Below are positions 35,584 to 44,474 of a stretch of DNA of 64,000 nucleotides, piece by piece. Source of the DNA: Salibaculum halophilum (GTDB lineage: Bacteria > Pseudomonadota > Alphaproteobacteria > Rhodobacterales > Rhodobacteraceae); contig NZ_MSIT01000003.1 of the NCBI RefSeq assembly GCF_002094885.1, positions 1 through 64,000 on the forward strand, given 5' to 3'. A model generated the notes under the pieces. That model was not told where the DNA came from. It searched no databases and saw only the letters and a list, made by a program, of their open reading frames with translations. Position 1 is the stretch's first letter, and the number at the start of each line of letters is the position of its first letter. The position numbers and the translations under genes were made by a program.

Positions 35584-36538
35584 AGGGCTGTCCGATCGAG
35601 GCGGGCGGCATGGCGCGGCCGATGAAACCGCCCAGGATGATAACGGTCAGGATATAGGGCAGCGTCTGGGTGAACTGCACCGGGATCGTGAACAGGCCAA
35701 AGACGTCAATATTGGGGTAAAGATTGGCAATCGCCTCCAGCAGGCCGAACAGAAGGCAGGCCCCCATGGCATGGATCGGGCGCCACTTGGCAAAGATCAG
35801 CGCGGCCAGGGCGATGTAGCCGCGCCCGGCGGTCATCTCCTTGCCGAAGCCCGCCGCCTGCGACGTGGACAGGTAGGCCCCCGCGATCCCGCAGAGCAGC
35901 CCGGTGATCATAAGCGCCTTGAAGCGCATGCCCACCACCGAGACGCCCGCGGTGTCCACAGAGGACGGGTTCTCGCCCACAGCGCGCAGACGCAACCCGA
36001 ACCGGGTGCGAAACAGCACCCACCAGACCAGCGGCACCGCGAGGAAGGCGACGTAGACCAGCGGCTTGTGCCCCGAGATCAGCTCGGAATAGATCGGACC
36101 CAGCAGCGGCACGCCGCTGAGCGTCTCGGCGAAGGGCAGCGTGATCTCGTTGAAGCGGGCGCCACCGGCCAGGACGGGCGTTTGCCCGCCCTGCCCGTAG
36201 ACCGCGTCGCCCACCACGACTGTCAGCCCCGAGGCGAAGAAATTCAACGCGACGCCGGAAATGATCTGGTCCCCGCGATAGAGGATCGAGGCCACTCCGT
36301 GGATCATGGCAAAGACAAGCGAGGCGGCCATGCCCGCGGCCAACCCCACCCAGACCGAACCGGATTCATAGGCGATGGCGGCGGCCACGAAGGCGGAGAT
36401 CAGCATCTTGCCCTCCAGCCCGATGTCGACGATGCCCGAGCGTTCGGAAAACAACCCCGCCAGGCAGGCCAGCAACAGCACGGTCGACAGCCGCAGGGTG
36501 GAGTCGAGCGTCAGCAGGAATTGCAGGAAATCCATCAC
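35567..36538 (-). CDS. Nucleoside ABC importer permease (NupQ-like)
   Basis: A 323-residue BPD_transp_2 permease with about 9 helices. Typical features: LFSERSGIVDIGLEGKMLI near the N-terminus and GLRLRAVGENPSSVDTAGV (coupling loop) in the second half. Pairs with the upstream permease, ATPase and BmpA-type binding protein. Start in an ATGA overlap with the upstream permease stop; its 3' end overlaps punA. Confidence 0.9.
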   Translation of the reverse strand: MMDFLQFLLTLDSTLRLSTVLLLACLAGLFSERSGIVDIGLEGKMLISAFVAAAIAYESGSVWVGLAAGMAASLVFAMIHGVASILYRGDQIISGVALNFFASGLTVVVGDAVYGQGGQTPVLAGGARFNEITLPFAETLSGVPLLGPIYSELISGHKPLVYVAFLAVPLVWWVLFRTRFGLRLRAVGENPSSVDTAGVSVVGMRFKALMITGLLCGIAGAYLSTSQAAGFGKEMTAGRGYIALAALIFAKWRPIHAMGACLLFGLLEAIANLYPNIDVFGLFTIPVQFTQTLPYILTVIILGGFIGRAMPPASIGQPYVKER

Positions 36539-37635
36539 GCGGCCCTCTTTTTGTGCAGGCGCAGGAAGATGCGTTCGATCGGATCACGCGTCATGTTCAC
36601 CAGCGCACCAGTGAAGATGATGATCAGCGCCTGGATCACCAGCACCATCTCGCGGCTGATCTCGGGCATTTCCCACATCAGTTCGAACCCGCCCTGGTTC
36701 AGCATCCCGAAGAGGAAGGCCGCCAGGACGATACCGAAGGGATGGTTGCGCCCCATCAGCGACACGGCGATGCCGATGAAGCCCGCGCCCTCGACGAAGT
36801 CCTTGATCAGGCGTTCCTGCTGACCCATGACCGAGTTGATCGCCATCATGCCGGCCAGCGCGCCCGAGATCAGCATGGCGATGATCGTCACCCGCACCGA
36901 GGATATCCCGGCGTAGAGCGTCGCCCCGGGCGAATTGCCGAAGGCGCGGATCTCGTAGCCGATGCGCGAGCGCCAGATCAGCAGCCAGACAAGCACCGCC
37001 GCCGCGATGGCCAGCAGGAAACTGACGTTGGCCGGGGCCGACTTGTTGAAGGCGATGCCGAAGGGCTCAAGCATCTCGTGAAATGTCGGCAGGCTCGCCC
37101 CGTCGCTGAAGCTGCGCGATTCCGGCACCTGCTGGCCCGGTTTCTTGAGCGCCCCGTTGAGCAGGTAGCCGATGACCGCGGCGCCAATGAAGTTGAACAT
37201 GATCGTGGTGATCACGATGTGGCTGCCGCGCTTGGCCTGCAGATAGGCCGGGATCGCGGCCCAGCCCGCGCCGAAGACCGCGGCGCCGATCACCGCGACC
37301 GGAAGGGCCAGCGTCCAGTGCGGCCAGTCCACGGCCAGCAGCACCAGCGCAGCGCCCAGACCGCCCAGCGCCGCCTGCCCCTCGCCGCCGATGTTGAACA
37401 GCTTGGCGTTCATGGCCACGGCGAAGGCCAGCCCGGTAAAGATGAAATTGGTCGTGTAATACAGCGTGTAGCCGATGCCGCTGCTGGATCCCAGCGCGCC
37501 CTTGACCATGAAATACATCATGTCGAAGGGGTTCTGCCCGATCGCCAGCACCACCAGTCCCGCGACGATGAAGGCCAGCGCGATGTTGATCAGCGGCACA
37601 AGGACAACATCCGCCCAACGGGGAAGTTCGGTCAT
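36535..37635 (-). CDS. Nucleoside ABC importer permease (NupP-like)
   Basis: A 366-residue BPD_transp_2 permease. Motifs: FNIGGEGQAALGGLGAA, IPAYLQAKRGSHIVITTIMFN and the coupling region GYEIRAFGNSPGATLYAGI. Longer N-terminus than its partner, as usual for the first of the two permeases in BMP-type systems. Overlaps both flanking genes by four bases (ATGA). Confidence 0.9.
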   Translation of the reverse strand: MTELPRWADVVLVPLINIALAFIVAGLVVLAIGQNPFDMMYFMVKGALGSSSGIGYTLYYTTNFIFTGLAFAVAMNAKLFNIGGEGQAALGGLGAALVLLAVDWPHWTLALPVAVIGAAVFGAGWAAIPAYLQAKRGSHIVITTIMFNFIGAAVIGYLLNGALKKPGQQVPESRSFSDGASLPTFHEMLEPFGIAFNKSAPANVSFLLAIAAAVLVWLLIWRSRIGYEIRAFGNSPGATLYAGISSVRVTIIAMLISGALAGMMAINSVMGQQERLIKDFVEGAGFIGIAVSLMGRNHPFGIVLAAFLFGMLNQGGFELMWEMPEISREMVLVIQALIIIFTGALVNMTRDPIERIFLRLHKKRAA

Positions 37636-39242
37636 GCTCGGCCCTCCTTGCGTGCCGCACCGCCGGCCTCGGCCAGCTGCGCCTCGACCTCGGCGACGGA
37701 ATGATCCGCCTCGGTATCGGTGATGCCGGCCATCAGCAGGCCCAGCTCCTTTTCGTCCGTCTCGTGGGGCAGTCGCTCGCCCATGATGCGGCCGTCGAAC
37801 ATGACGGCGATGCGGTCCGACAGGCCCAAAATCTCGTCCAGCTCGACCGATACCAGCAGGATCGCCTTGCCCGCATCGCGCAGCGCGATGATTTGCTGGT
37901 GGATGAACTCGATGGCGCCGATATCGACGCCACGGGTGGGCTGGCCGACCAGCAGCAGGTCGGGGTTGCGCTCGATCTCGCGCGCCAGCACCAGTTTCTG
38001 CTGGTTGCCGCCCGAAAAGCTCTTGGCGGCCAGGTCGGGATCGGGCGGGCGCACGTCGAAGCGCTCCATCTTGGCCCGGGTGTCCGCGCGGATCGTCGTG
38101 TTGTCCATCAGCAGACGATTCCTCTGGTAGGCCGGGTCGTGGTGATATCCGAAGGCCATGTTTTCCCAGGCCTGGAAATTCATGATCAGCCCTTCGTGCT
38201 GGCGGTCCTCGGGGACATGGGCGATGCTGCGGGCGCGGCGGCTCTGGCCATCGGAATGGGCGCCGGTCAAGTCGATCGGGCTGCCGTTCACCAGCACCTC
38301 GCCGGTGGCCGCCTCGTAACCGCCGAGCACCTCCAGAAGTTCTGATTGACCGTTCCCCGCGACCCCGGCAAGCCCCAGGATTTCGCCGCCCCGTATCTCG
38401 AAGCTGACGTCTTTCACGCGATGGACACCCGCGCTGTCGGTGACGTTCAGGTTGCGCACCTGCACGATGGTCTCGCGCGGCTTCGCAGGGGTCTTGTCCA
38501 CGCGCAGCAGCACCTTGCGGCCGACCATGCGTTCGGCCAGATCGGTCGGGTTTGTGTCGGCGGTTTTGACCGTCGCGGTCATCTCGCCGCGGCGCATGAC
38601 GCTGACGGTGTCGGTGATCTCCATGATCTCGCGCAGCTTGTGCGTGATCAGGATGATCGTCTTGCCCTCGTCCTTGAGCCGGGCAAGGATGCGGAACAGC
38701 TGATCGGCCTCGGCTGGGGTCAGAACGCCGGTGGGTTCGTCCAGGATCAGGATATCGGCCTGGCGGTAGAGCGCCTTGAGGATTTCCACCCGCTGCTGCA
38801 TGCCCACGCCGATCTCCTCGATCAGGGCGTCGGGGTCCACGTTAAGGCCGTAGTCGCGGGCCAGGCTGGTCAGTTCGTCCCGGGCCTTGACCAGCGAGGG
38901 CGTCAGCATCTCGCCGTCCTCGGCGCCGAGAACCACGTTTTCCAGCACGCTGAAAACCTTCACCAGCTTGAAGTGCTGGAACACCATGCCGATCCCGGCG
39001 CGGATTGCGGCCTGGCTGTCGGGTATCTCGGTCTTGCGGCCATTGATGAAGATCTCGCCCGAATCGGCCCTGTAAAAGCCGTAGAGGATCGACATCAGCG
39101 TGGATTTCCCTGCGCCGTTCTCGCCGATGATGCCGTGGATCGTGCCGGGCATGACCCGGATCGAGATGTCCTTGTTCGCCTGAACCGGACCGAAGGATTT
39201 CGAGATCCCCTTCAGTTCGATTGCCGGTGCGGTCTCGGTCAT
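37632..39242 (-). CDS. Nucleoside ABC importer ATP-binding protein (NupO-like, two ABC domains)
   Basis: A 536-residue protein with two ABC ATPase modules. Domain 1: Walker A GENGAGKST and LDEPTGVLTPAEAD; domain 2 (from about 260): degenerate Walker A GVAGNGQSE, signature SFSGGNQQKLV and QPTRGVD. This is the usual sugar/nucleoside importer arrangement where only the first site keeps a full Walker A. The start at 39242 (MTETAPAIELKG) is supported by homology; 16 extra residues are possible upstream. Confidence 0.93.
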   Translation of the reverse strand: MTETAPAIELKGISKSFGPVQANKDISIRVMPGTIHGIIGENGAGKSTLMSILYGFYRADSGEIFINGRKTEIPDSQAAIRAGIGMVFQHFKLVKVFSVLENVVLGAEDGEMLTPSLVKARDELTSLARDYGLNVDPDALIEEIGVGMQQRVEILKALYRQADILILDEPTGVLTPAEADQLFRILARLKDEGKTIILITHKLREIMEITDTVSVMRRGEMTATVKTADTNPTDLAERMVGRKVLLRVDKTPAKPRETIVQVRNLNVTDSAGVHRVKDVSFEIRGGEILGLAGVAGNGQSELLEVLGGYEAATGEVLVNGSPIDLTGAHSDGQSRRARSIAHVPEDRQHEGLIMNFQAWENMAFGYHHDPAYQRNRLLMDNTTIRADTRAKMERFDVRPPDPDLAAKSFSGGNQQKLVLAREIERNPDLLLVGQPTRGVDIGAIEFIHQQIIALRDAGKAILLVSVELDEILGLSDRIAVMFDGRIMGERLPHETDEKELGLLMAGITDTEADHSVAEVEAQLAEAGGAARKEGRA

Positions 39243-39335
39243 GGCGCGTCTCCCCCGGGCGCTGCAGTGCCCCAGCGCGCGGGGCCGCACCGATCCCTCG
39301 GCGCGGCCCCGGCGATCCCTGCCCGTGGCCTGGCT

Positions 39336-40334
39336 TCAGAAGTTCAGGACCGGGCAGCTTTCGTTGCTGTTGTAGTTGTGAACCTCTATCTCGCCGGCGG
39401 CGATCTTGTCGGCGGCCTCGTCCACCGCCGCCTTCATCTCGTCGGTGACCAGGTCGGCGTTGTTCTCGTCCAGCGCGTAGCCCACGCCACCGTTGTCCAG
39501 CGTCATCACCTTGACCCCGCCGGTCTCGATGTCGTCGCCGGCCATGAAGCTCTGGTAGACGACGTTGTCGACGCGCTTCATCATCGAGGTCAGGACCTGA
39601 CCGGGGTGCAGGTAGTTCTGGTTGCTGTCGACCCCGATGGACAGGATATCCTCGTCCGCGGCCGTCTGCAGCACACCGACACCGGTGCCACCGGCGGCAG
39701 CATAGACCACGTCGGCGCCCTGGCTGATCTGCGCCAGCGTCAGTTCCGACCCCTTCACCGGGTCATTCCAGGCGGCCGGTGTGGTGCCGGTCATGTTGGC
39801 GATGACCTCGGCGTCCTCGTCCACCGCCTTGACGCCCTGGGCATAGCCGCAGGCGAAGTTGCGGATCAGCGGGATGTCCATGCCGCCGATGAAACCGACG
39901 GTGTCGCTGTCCGAGGCCATGGCCGCCATCATGCCGACGAGGTAGGAGCCCTGTTCCTCGGCAAAGAGGACAGATTGCACGTTCTCGGCCTCGACCACGC
40001 CGTCGATGATCACGAAATCGGTGTCGGGATACTCGGGCGCGATCTCGGACAGCGGCGTCGCCCAGGAAAAGCCGGGCATGACGATGGGGTTGTTGCCGTT
40101 CTCGGCGAAGCGGCGGATCGCCTGTTCGCGCTGCGCGTCCGAGGTGATCTCGAATTCGTTGTAGGACCCGCCGGTTTCCTCGGCCCAGCGCTGCGCGCCG
40201 TTGTGAGCGGACTCGTTGAAGGACTTGTCGAATTTCCCGCCGAGGTCGAAGATCAGCGCGGGATCGGCCAGCGCGGCGCCGGCGGACAGGGCCAGCGCGG
40301 CGCTCGCGCCAAGGAATTTCGTCATGATGGTCAT
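39336..40334 (-). CDS. BMP family ABC transporter substrate-binding protein
   Basis: A 332-residue periplasmic binding protein with a cleavable signal peptide (TKFLGASAALALSAGAALA). BMP/PnrA family: LIFDLGGKFDKSFNESAHNG, GFIGGMDIPLI, and VYAAAGGTGVGVLQTA. PnrA-like proteins bind purine nucleosides, which agrees with the PunA gene at the end of the operon. A good GGGAG precedes the ATG. First gene of the five-gene operon; the 158-nt gap behind rimI should hold the promoter. Confidence 0.93.
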   Translation of the reverse strand: MTIMTKFLGASAALALSAGAALADPALIFDLGGKFDKSFNESAHNGAQRWAEETGGSYNEFEITSDAQREQAIRRFAENGNNPIVMPGFSWATPLSEIAPEYPDTDFVIIDGVVEAENVQSVLFAEEQGSYLVGMMAAMASDSDTVGFIGGMDIPLIRNFACGYAQGVKAVDEDAEVIANMTGTTPAAWNDPVKGSELTLAQISQGADVVYAAAGGTGVGVLQTAADEDILSIGVDSNQNYLHPGQVLTSMMKRVDNVVYQSFMAGDDIETGGVKVMTLDNGGVGYALDENNADLVTDEMKAAVDEAADKIAAGEIEVHNYNSNESCPVLNF

Positions 40335-40492
40335 GTGTGTCTCCCAGTTTATCGTTGTCCGGCGCGGCCCCGGAGGCCTGCGCCGCAGTGAAGCGAGCCA
40401 ATCGCTGTCATGCGCAATTTAGGCAACGCGCACGGGCGGGGGTCAACCGGTTTTTGCGCCGCAGCGCGCCAGGGCGTGCGTCCGACGCCGGG

Positions 40493-40903
40493 TCAAAGGT
40501 GCTTTTCGAGCATGACCGCGTCCACCGGCAGTCCCATTGGGCGGGGGTAATAGCCCGGCCGCTTGGCAAACGGCTGATACCCCAGCGCCGCGTAGAGCCC
40601 GCGGGCCGCGGTATTGTCGGCAGCGACTTCCAGCAGGACGCGATGCGCTCCGGCCTGCCCGGCCGCCGCCTCGAACGCGGCCAATCGGGCGCGCGCCAGA
40701 CCGCGGCGGCGCTGCCCCGGGTCCGTCAGGACCAGCAGGATTTCCGCCTCGTCGGCGACGACATGCCCGAAGACGCAGCACCGCGCATCGCCGATCACGC
40801 AGGCGCCGGGGCGCGCGGCAAGTGCGGCGAACTCCGCCTCGGACCAGGGGCGTGCGCCCGGCATGGCCCGGGCCATCAGGCCGGCCATCTGATCGGGTGT
40901 CAT
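40493..40903 (-). CDS. rimI: Ribosomal-protein-alanine N-acetyltransferase RimI
   Basis: A 136-residue GNAT acetyltransferase. Acetyl-CoA loop QRRRGLARARL, then LLEVAADNTAARGLYAALGYQPFAKRPGYY, the classic RimI C-terminal part. It likely acetylates the N-terminus of S18; coupling with tsaB by an ATGA overlap is the usual tsaB-rimI pairing. Confidence 0.9.
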   Translation of the reverse strand: MTPDQMAGLMARAMPGARPWSEAEFAALAARPGACVIGDARCCVFGHVVADEAEILLVLTDPGQRRRGLARARLAAFEAAAGQAGAHRVLLEVAADNTAARGLYAALGYQPFAKRPGYYPRPMGLPVDAVMLEKHL

Positions 40904-41481
40904 GGCAGAATCACCGGCCCCGGGTCACGCGGCGGCGCGGCATCGGCGGGCCGCGCATAGCACGGGGCCGGGCGGGCGATTGCGCCGCCGCGCGCAAGGC
41001 GGCGGGCCGCGATCCGCGCCATCGCTGCAAGCGTGGCCGGCCAGTCGGGCGCGCCCGCCGCGCCGGACTCCAGCCGGACGGCCTGCGGCCCGGCGACCGC
41101 GAAGTGCTGGCGGTAGACACGGTCGCGCGGGGCGGGCAGCGCCACCTCGACTGGGCGGGGCGTGCCATGGGCCAGCGCCTCGAGCGTGGTCACCCCGATG
41201 GCCGGAACGGCCAAGCCCAGGGCAAGCCCGCGCGCCGCGCTCACGGAAATGCGGATGCCGGTGAAATTGCCGGGGCCCGTTCCCACCCCGAGGGCCGACA
41301 GGTCGCGCCAGCCCAGACCGGCGCCCGCGAGGACCTCTTCGAGCAGGCCCATGATCCGTTCCCCCTGCCCGCGTGCCATTTTCTCGACGCGCAGAGCGAC
41401 GATATCGTCGCCGCACAGCAAAGCGGCGGCGCAATGCGCCGCCGATGTATCGAAGACAAGGATACGGGTGTCGTGGTCCAT
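40900..41481 (-). CDS. tsaB: tRNA threonylcarbamoyladenosine biosynthesis protein TsaB
   Basis: Partner of TsaD in making t6A at position 37 of ANN-decoding tRNAs. 193 residues, ASKHA fold: VFDTSAAHCAAALL at the start and GVGTGPGNFTGIRISVSAARGLA; the usual GPGSFTG is GPGNFTG here. The C-terminal part is short, as in other alphaproteobacteria. Coupled to rimI; 19 nt downstream of nfu. Confidence 0.93.
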   Translation of the reverse strand: MDHDTRILVFDTSAAHCAAALLCGDDIVALRVEKMARGQGERIMGLLEEVLAGAGLGWRDLSALGVGTGPGNFTGIRISVSAARGLALGLAVPAIGVTTLEALAHGTPRPVEVALPAPRDRVYRQHFAVAGPQAVRLESGAAGAPDWPATLAAMARIAARRLARGGAIARPAPCYARPADAAPPRDPGPVILP

Positions 41482-41500
41482 TCTTGGGTCGCGCGCCCGC

Positions 41501-42061
41501 TCAGGCCGCGATGGGCCGCACCTCGATCACCTCGGGGATGTAATGGCGCAGCAGGTTCTCGATGCCCATCTTCAGCGTCAGCGTCGAGGACGGGCAGCCG
41601 GCACAGGCCCCCTGCATGTGCAGGTAGACAATGCCGCGATCAAACCCGTGGAAAGTTATGTCGCCGCCGTCCTGCGCCACCGCGGGGCGCACGCGCGTGT
41701 CCAGAAGGTCCTTGATCTGGTCGACGATCTGGCCGTCCTCGCCCTCGTGTTCGGCATGGGCCGAGGCGGCGCGGTCGCCCTCGATCACCGGGGCCCCGGA
41801 CTGATAGTGTTCCATGATCGCGCCCAGAATTGCAGGCTTGACGTGGTCCCACTCGACGCCGTCCTGCTTGGTGACGGTGACGAAGTCTGTGCCGAAGAAC
41901 ACGCCGGTCACACCCTCGACCGCGAAGATGCGCTGGGCCAGCGGACTGGTGCCCGCGGCGTCGGGGCTGGGGAAGTCGGCGGTCCCGCTGTCGAGCACGG
42001 CCTGACCCGGCAGGAATTTCAGGGTGGCGGGATTGGGGGTGGATTCGGTCTGTATGAACAT
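41501..42061 (-). CDS. NifU-like Fe-S scaffold/carrier protein (Nfu)
   Basis: A 186-residue protein with an N-terminal Nfu_N domain (MFIQTESTPNPATLKFLPG) and a C-terminal NifU domain whose CAGCPSS carries the CxxC that binds a bridging [4Fe-4S] cluster. It delivers Fe-S clusters to client enzymes (for example SdhB or LipA); the client is inferred. Head of a nfu-tsaB-rimI run. Confidence 0.93.
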   Translation of the reverse strand: MFIQTESTPNPATLKFLPGQAVLDSGTADFPSPDAAGTSPLAQRIFAVEGVTGVFFGTDFVTVTKQDGVEWDHVKPAILGAIMEHYQSGAPVIEGDRAASAHAEHEGEDGQIVDQIKDLLDTRVRPAVAQDGGDITFHGFDRGIVYLHMQGACAGCPSSTLTLKMGIENLLRHYIPEVIEVRPIAA

Positions 42062-42162
42062 CGGGTCTAATCCTTATCGCACTTGTCAGATATGCGCGCG
42101 CACCGCGCCGAAGTCAAGCCGATTTAGAACCATTCCAGCCTGCAAGGCGCCCGCAAATGACA

Positions 42163-42186
42163 GGGCCGGCCCCGAAGGACCGGCCC
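42163..42186 (-). terminator. UUCG-capped terminator after the small exported protein gene
   Basis: On the minus strand, GGGCCGGTCC-TTCG-GGGCCGGCCC forms a 10-bp stem (one G-U) with a UUCG tetraloop, followed by TGTCATTT. It starts 25 nt after the stop of the small exported protein gene. Confidence 0.7.
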
Positions 42187-42211
42187 CGATGTCTTGAACG
42201 GCCGGGCCGCC

Positions 42212-42559
42212 TTACATCTCTTCCATCTCTTCCAACTCGATTTCGGTCATCGCGGCGGGCTCGCCATCGATCACGATCACGGCCATTACGTCACCGCGGG
42301 GCTGCTCGCCCAGGTCGACGCGGACGTCCGCATTCGCGCCGGCCGCGAGTTGCTCGGTGGCCAGCAGGTCGCCCCGCTCGCCGGTGTGGTAGTCATAGAC
42401 TTCCAGCACCCCGGCGCTGTCGGTGGTCACCGTGTCGATCATGAGCGTGGAACTCTCGTCCATCTCTCCGGTGAAGCCGAAATAGGACTGGGCCGTTGCC
42501 ATGCCGGCGGTGGTCAGAAGTGCGGCGGCGGAGGCATACATCCATTTCTTGGCGAACAT
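42212..42559 (-). CDS. Small exported acidic protein of unknown function
   Basis: 115 residues with a signal peptide (MFAKKWMYASAAALLTTAG, cleavage likely near ATAQS). The mature part is small and acidic and ends EIELEEMEEM. It contains a beta-rich segment STLMIDTVTTDSAGVLEVYDY followed by HTGERGDLL. No family recognised. An AAAGGAA ribosome site precedes the ATG and a strong terminator follows, so it forms its own transcription unit. Confidence 0.75.
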   Translation of the reverse strand: MFAKKWMYASAAALLTTAGMATAQSYFGFTGEMDESSTLMIDTVTTDSAGVLEVYDYHTGERGDLLATEQLAAGANADVRVDLGEQPRGDVMAVIVIDGEPAAMTEIELEEMEEM

Positions 42560-42682
42560 GCGTGGTTCCTTTCTGCCCGTTTCGGGCGGTTTGAAGATTT
42601 TTGACACCGCAGCCCATCGCCGCGGCTTGGGACAGACGTGGGGCGGCAGGGCGGCACGAAAAAGGGGCCGCCCGGTCACGAA

Positions 42683-42734
42683 GTCATTATCCGGTTTTAT
42701 CCGGTAAATTGTTGAAAAGACGAAGGATAATGAC
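42683..42734. repeat. 10-bp perfect inverted repeat enclosing a TATCCGG direct repeat
   Basis: GTCATTATCC at 42683-42692 is the exact reverse complement of GGATAATGAC at 42725-42734, 32 nt apart. The left arm overlaps two direct TTATCCGG copies (42688 and 42698 region). It lies 124-175 nt before the start of the small exported protein gene, in an A/T-rich patch that probably contains its promoter; an operator role is inferred. Confidence 0.55.
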
Positions 42735-42838
42735 GACGCGGGCCGCGCGAAAAGCGGCGCGTTACCTGTCACTCAGGCAGGATTGGCGGCACGACAGGGC
42801 CGCGTCCCTCAGGGCTGTGGATGGCCGGGCGCCGGCAC

Positions 42839-43294
42839 TCAGGTGATCGCTTCGAGGCGTTCCTTGGACATGTCCCCGGGCACAATGGTGATGGGAATCG
42901 GCAGTGACCCAGCGTTCCTTGTCAATTGCGCGACAAGCGGGCCCGGGCCCTTCTTGTCGGTGCCCGCGCCCAGGACCAGCACGCCGACCTCGGGGTCTTC
43001 CTTCACCTGGGCCAGGATCTCGGCGACCGCCTCGCCCTCGCGGATCACCAGCTCGGGGTCGATGTTCTGTTTGTCGCGCATCCACTTGGCAAAGACTTCG
43101 TAATGCACCTCGATCCGTTCGCGGGCCTCGGCGCGCATGACCTCGCCGACGCCGATCCAGTGGTTGAACTCGTCCGGCGGGATGATCGACAGGATCTGCA
43201 CCCCACCCTCCGACCGGGCAGCGCGCATGGCCGCGAAGCGCATCGCGTTGAGGCATTCGCGGCTGTCGTCGAGGATCACGAGAAACTTGCGCAT
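42839..43294 (-). CDS. Universal stress protein family (UspA)
   Basis: A 151-residue single-domain Usp: FLVILDDSRECLNAMRFAA at the start and VLVLGAGTDKKGPGPLV followed by IPITIVPG at the end. The glycine-rich ATP loop departs from the G-x2-G-x9-G-S consensus, so ATP binding is uncertain. It stands between ilvE and the small exported protein gene on the same strand. Confidence 0.87.
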   Translation of the reverse strand: MRKFLVILDDSRECLNAMRFAAMRAARSEGGVQILSIIPPDEFNHWIGVGEVMRAEARERIEVHYEVFAKWMRDKQNIDPELVIREGEAVAEILAQVKEDPEVGVLVLGAGTDKKGPGPLVAQLTRNAGSLPIPITIVPGDMSKERLEAIT

Positions 43295-43351
43295 CGGTGC
43301 CCTCCCTTGGCCGGGCGAGTTTGGCCGAGGCCGCGGGGCGGCGCAAGGTAT

Positions 43352-44212
43352 TCAGGCACTGGCGGCCCGGTCCCAGTAAAGCTGCCGCGCGCGCCGGGTG
43401 ACAGGGCCGACCGGGTAGGTGGTGTCATCGAACGCCGTGACCGGCGTCACCTTGGACATGTTGCCCGACAGGAAAACCTCGTCGGCCTGCCGCGCATCCG
43501 CGAAGGTCAGAACCGTCTCGTGCACCGTGAGGCCGTCGGCACGAAGGTTCGAAATATGCCGGGCACGGGTGATCCCGGCCAGGAAGGTGCCGTTGGCGAT
43601 GGGGGTGAAGACCTCGCCATCCTTGACCAGAAAGACATTGGCCGTCGCGCTTTCGGCGAGGTTGCCCATGGCATCGGCCACCAGCGCGTTCTGGAAACCG
43701 CGGCTGCGCGCCTCGGCCAGCATCCGGGCGTTGTTGGGATAGAGGCAGGCCGCCTTGGCGTTGACGACCGCATCCTCAAGCACAGGGCGGCGAAAGCGCG
43801 TGGTCGTCACGCCGATGGCGTGGTCGGCGGGCGGCATGGGCACTTCTTCCAGAACCACCGCAAAGCCCGGCGGGCCCGCGCCGGGCACGATGGCGGCCAT
43901 GCCGCACTCAAGTCCCCAGTACATGGGCCGGATGTAGACGGCCGCGCCCGGCGGATAGGACGCGAGGCCCTCGTGAATGATCTCCACCATGTCCTGCGTC
44001 GCCACGGTCGGGTCGAGCATCAGCGCCTCGGCCGAACGGTTGACCCGCTCGCAGTGCTTGTCGAGATCCGGGGCGAGGCCGTCGACGAAACGCGCGCCGT
44101 CAAAGACGTTCGACCCCAGCCAGGCCCCGTGATCGGCCCCCTTGATGATGGGGATATCGCCCTCGTGCCAGGCCCCGTCGAAAAAGGTTCTGATGTTGGT
44201 TCCGGTCGCCAT
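43352..44212 (-). CDS. ilvE: Branched-chain amino acid aminotransferase
   Basis: A 286-residue class IV PLP aminotransferase. N-terminal IRTFFDGAWHEGDIPII and GSNVFDGARFVDG, the PLP lysine region DAVVNAKAACLYPNN and LAESATANVFLVKDGEV are present. It transfers amino groups between glutamate and branched-chain 2-oxo acids; D-amino-acid or ADC lyase members share the fold, but the motifs favour IlvE. The start at 44212 has AAGGGA upstream. Confidence 0.88.
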   Translation of the reverse strand: MATGTNIRTFFDGAWHEGDIPIIKGADHGAWLGSNVFDGARFVDGLAPDLDKHCERVNRSAEALMLDPTVATQDMVEIIHEGLASYPPGAAVYIRPMYWGLECGMAAIVPGAGPPGFAVVLEEVPMPPADHAIGVTTTRFRRPVLEDAVVNAKAACLYPNNARMLAEARSRGFQNALVADAMGNLAESATANVFLVKDGEVFTPIANGTFLAGITRARHISNLRADGLTVHETVLTFADARQADEVFLSGNMSKVTPVTAFDDTTYPVGPVTRRARQLYWDRAASA

Positions 44213-44273
44213 CTGCGTTCCCTTGTCGTGCCGTCCCAAGGGACGTTAGGCGGCGCCTTCGGCAAGGTCCAAC

Positions 44274-44305
44274 GAAAACGCGCCCGGGCCTTGTGACCCG
44301 GGCGC
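44274..44305 (-). terminator. Intrinsic terminator after ribBX-ribH-nusB
   Basis: On the minus strand GCGCCCGGG and CCCGGGCGC (9-bp perfect stem, 8-nt loop) are followed by GTTTTCGTT. It lies about 170 nt after the nusB stop and ahead of ilvE. Confidence 0.75.
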
Positions 44306-44474
44306 TCTCAGGGGGTGCCGGTGGGGGCCGGCAAAGGCCAGGCGAGGATGGACAGGTGCCGCCGGCCAATGATCGCCGCGGGACAAGCCGACGATCATGG
44401 AACAAACCATGGGGTGAGTCGGATTCAGTTTTGTGACGGCGCGCCGGCCCCGGCCGGCCGCGGGCCGCGATCCG

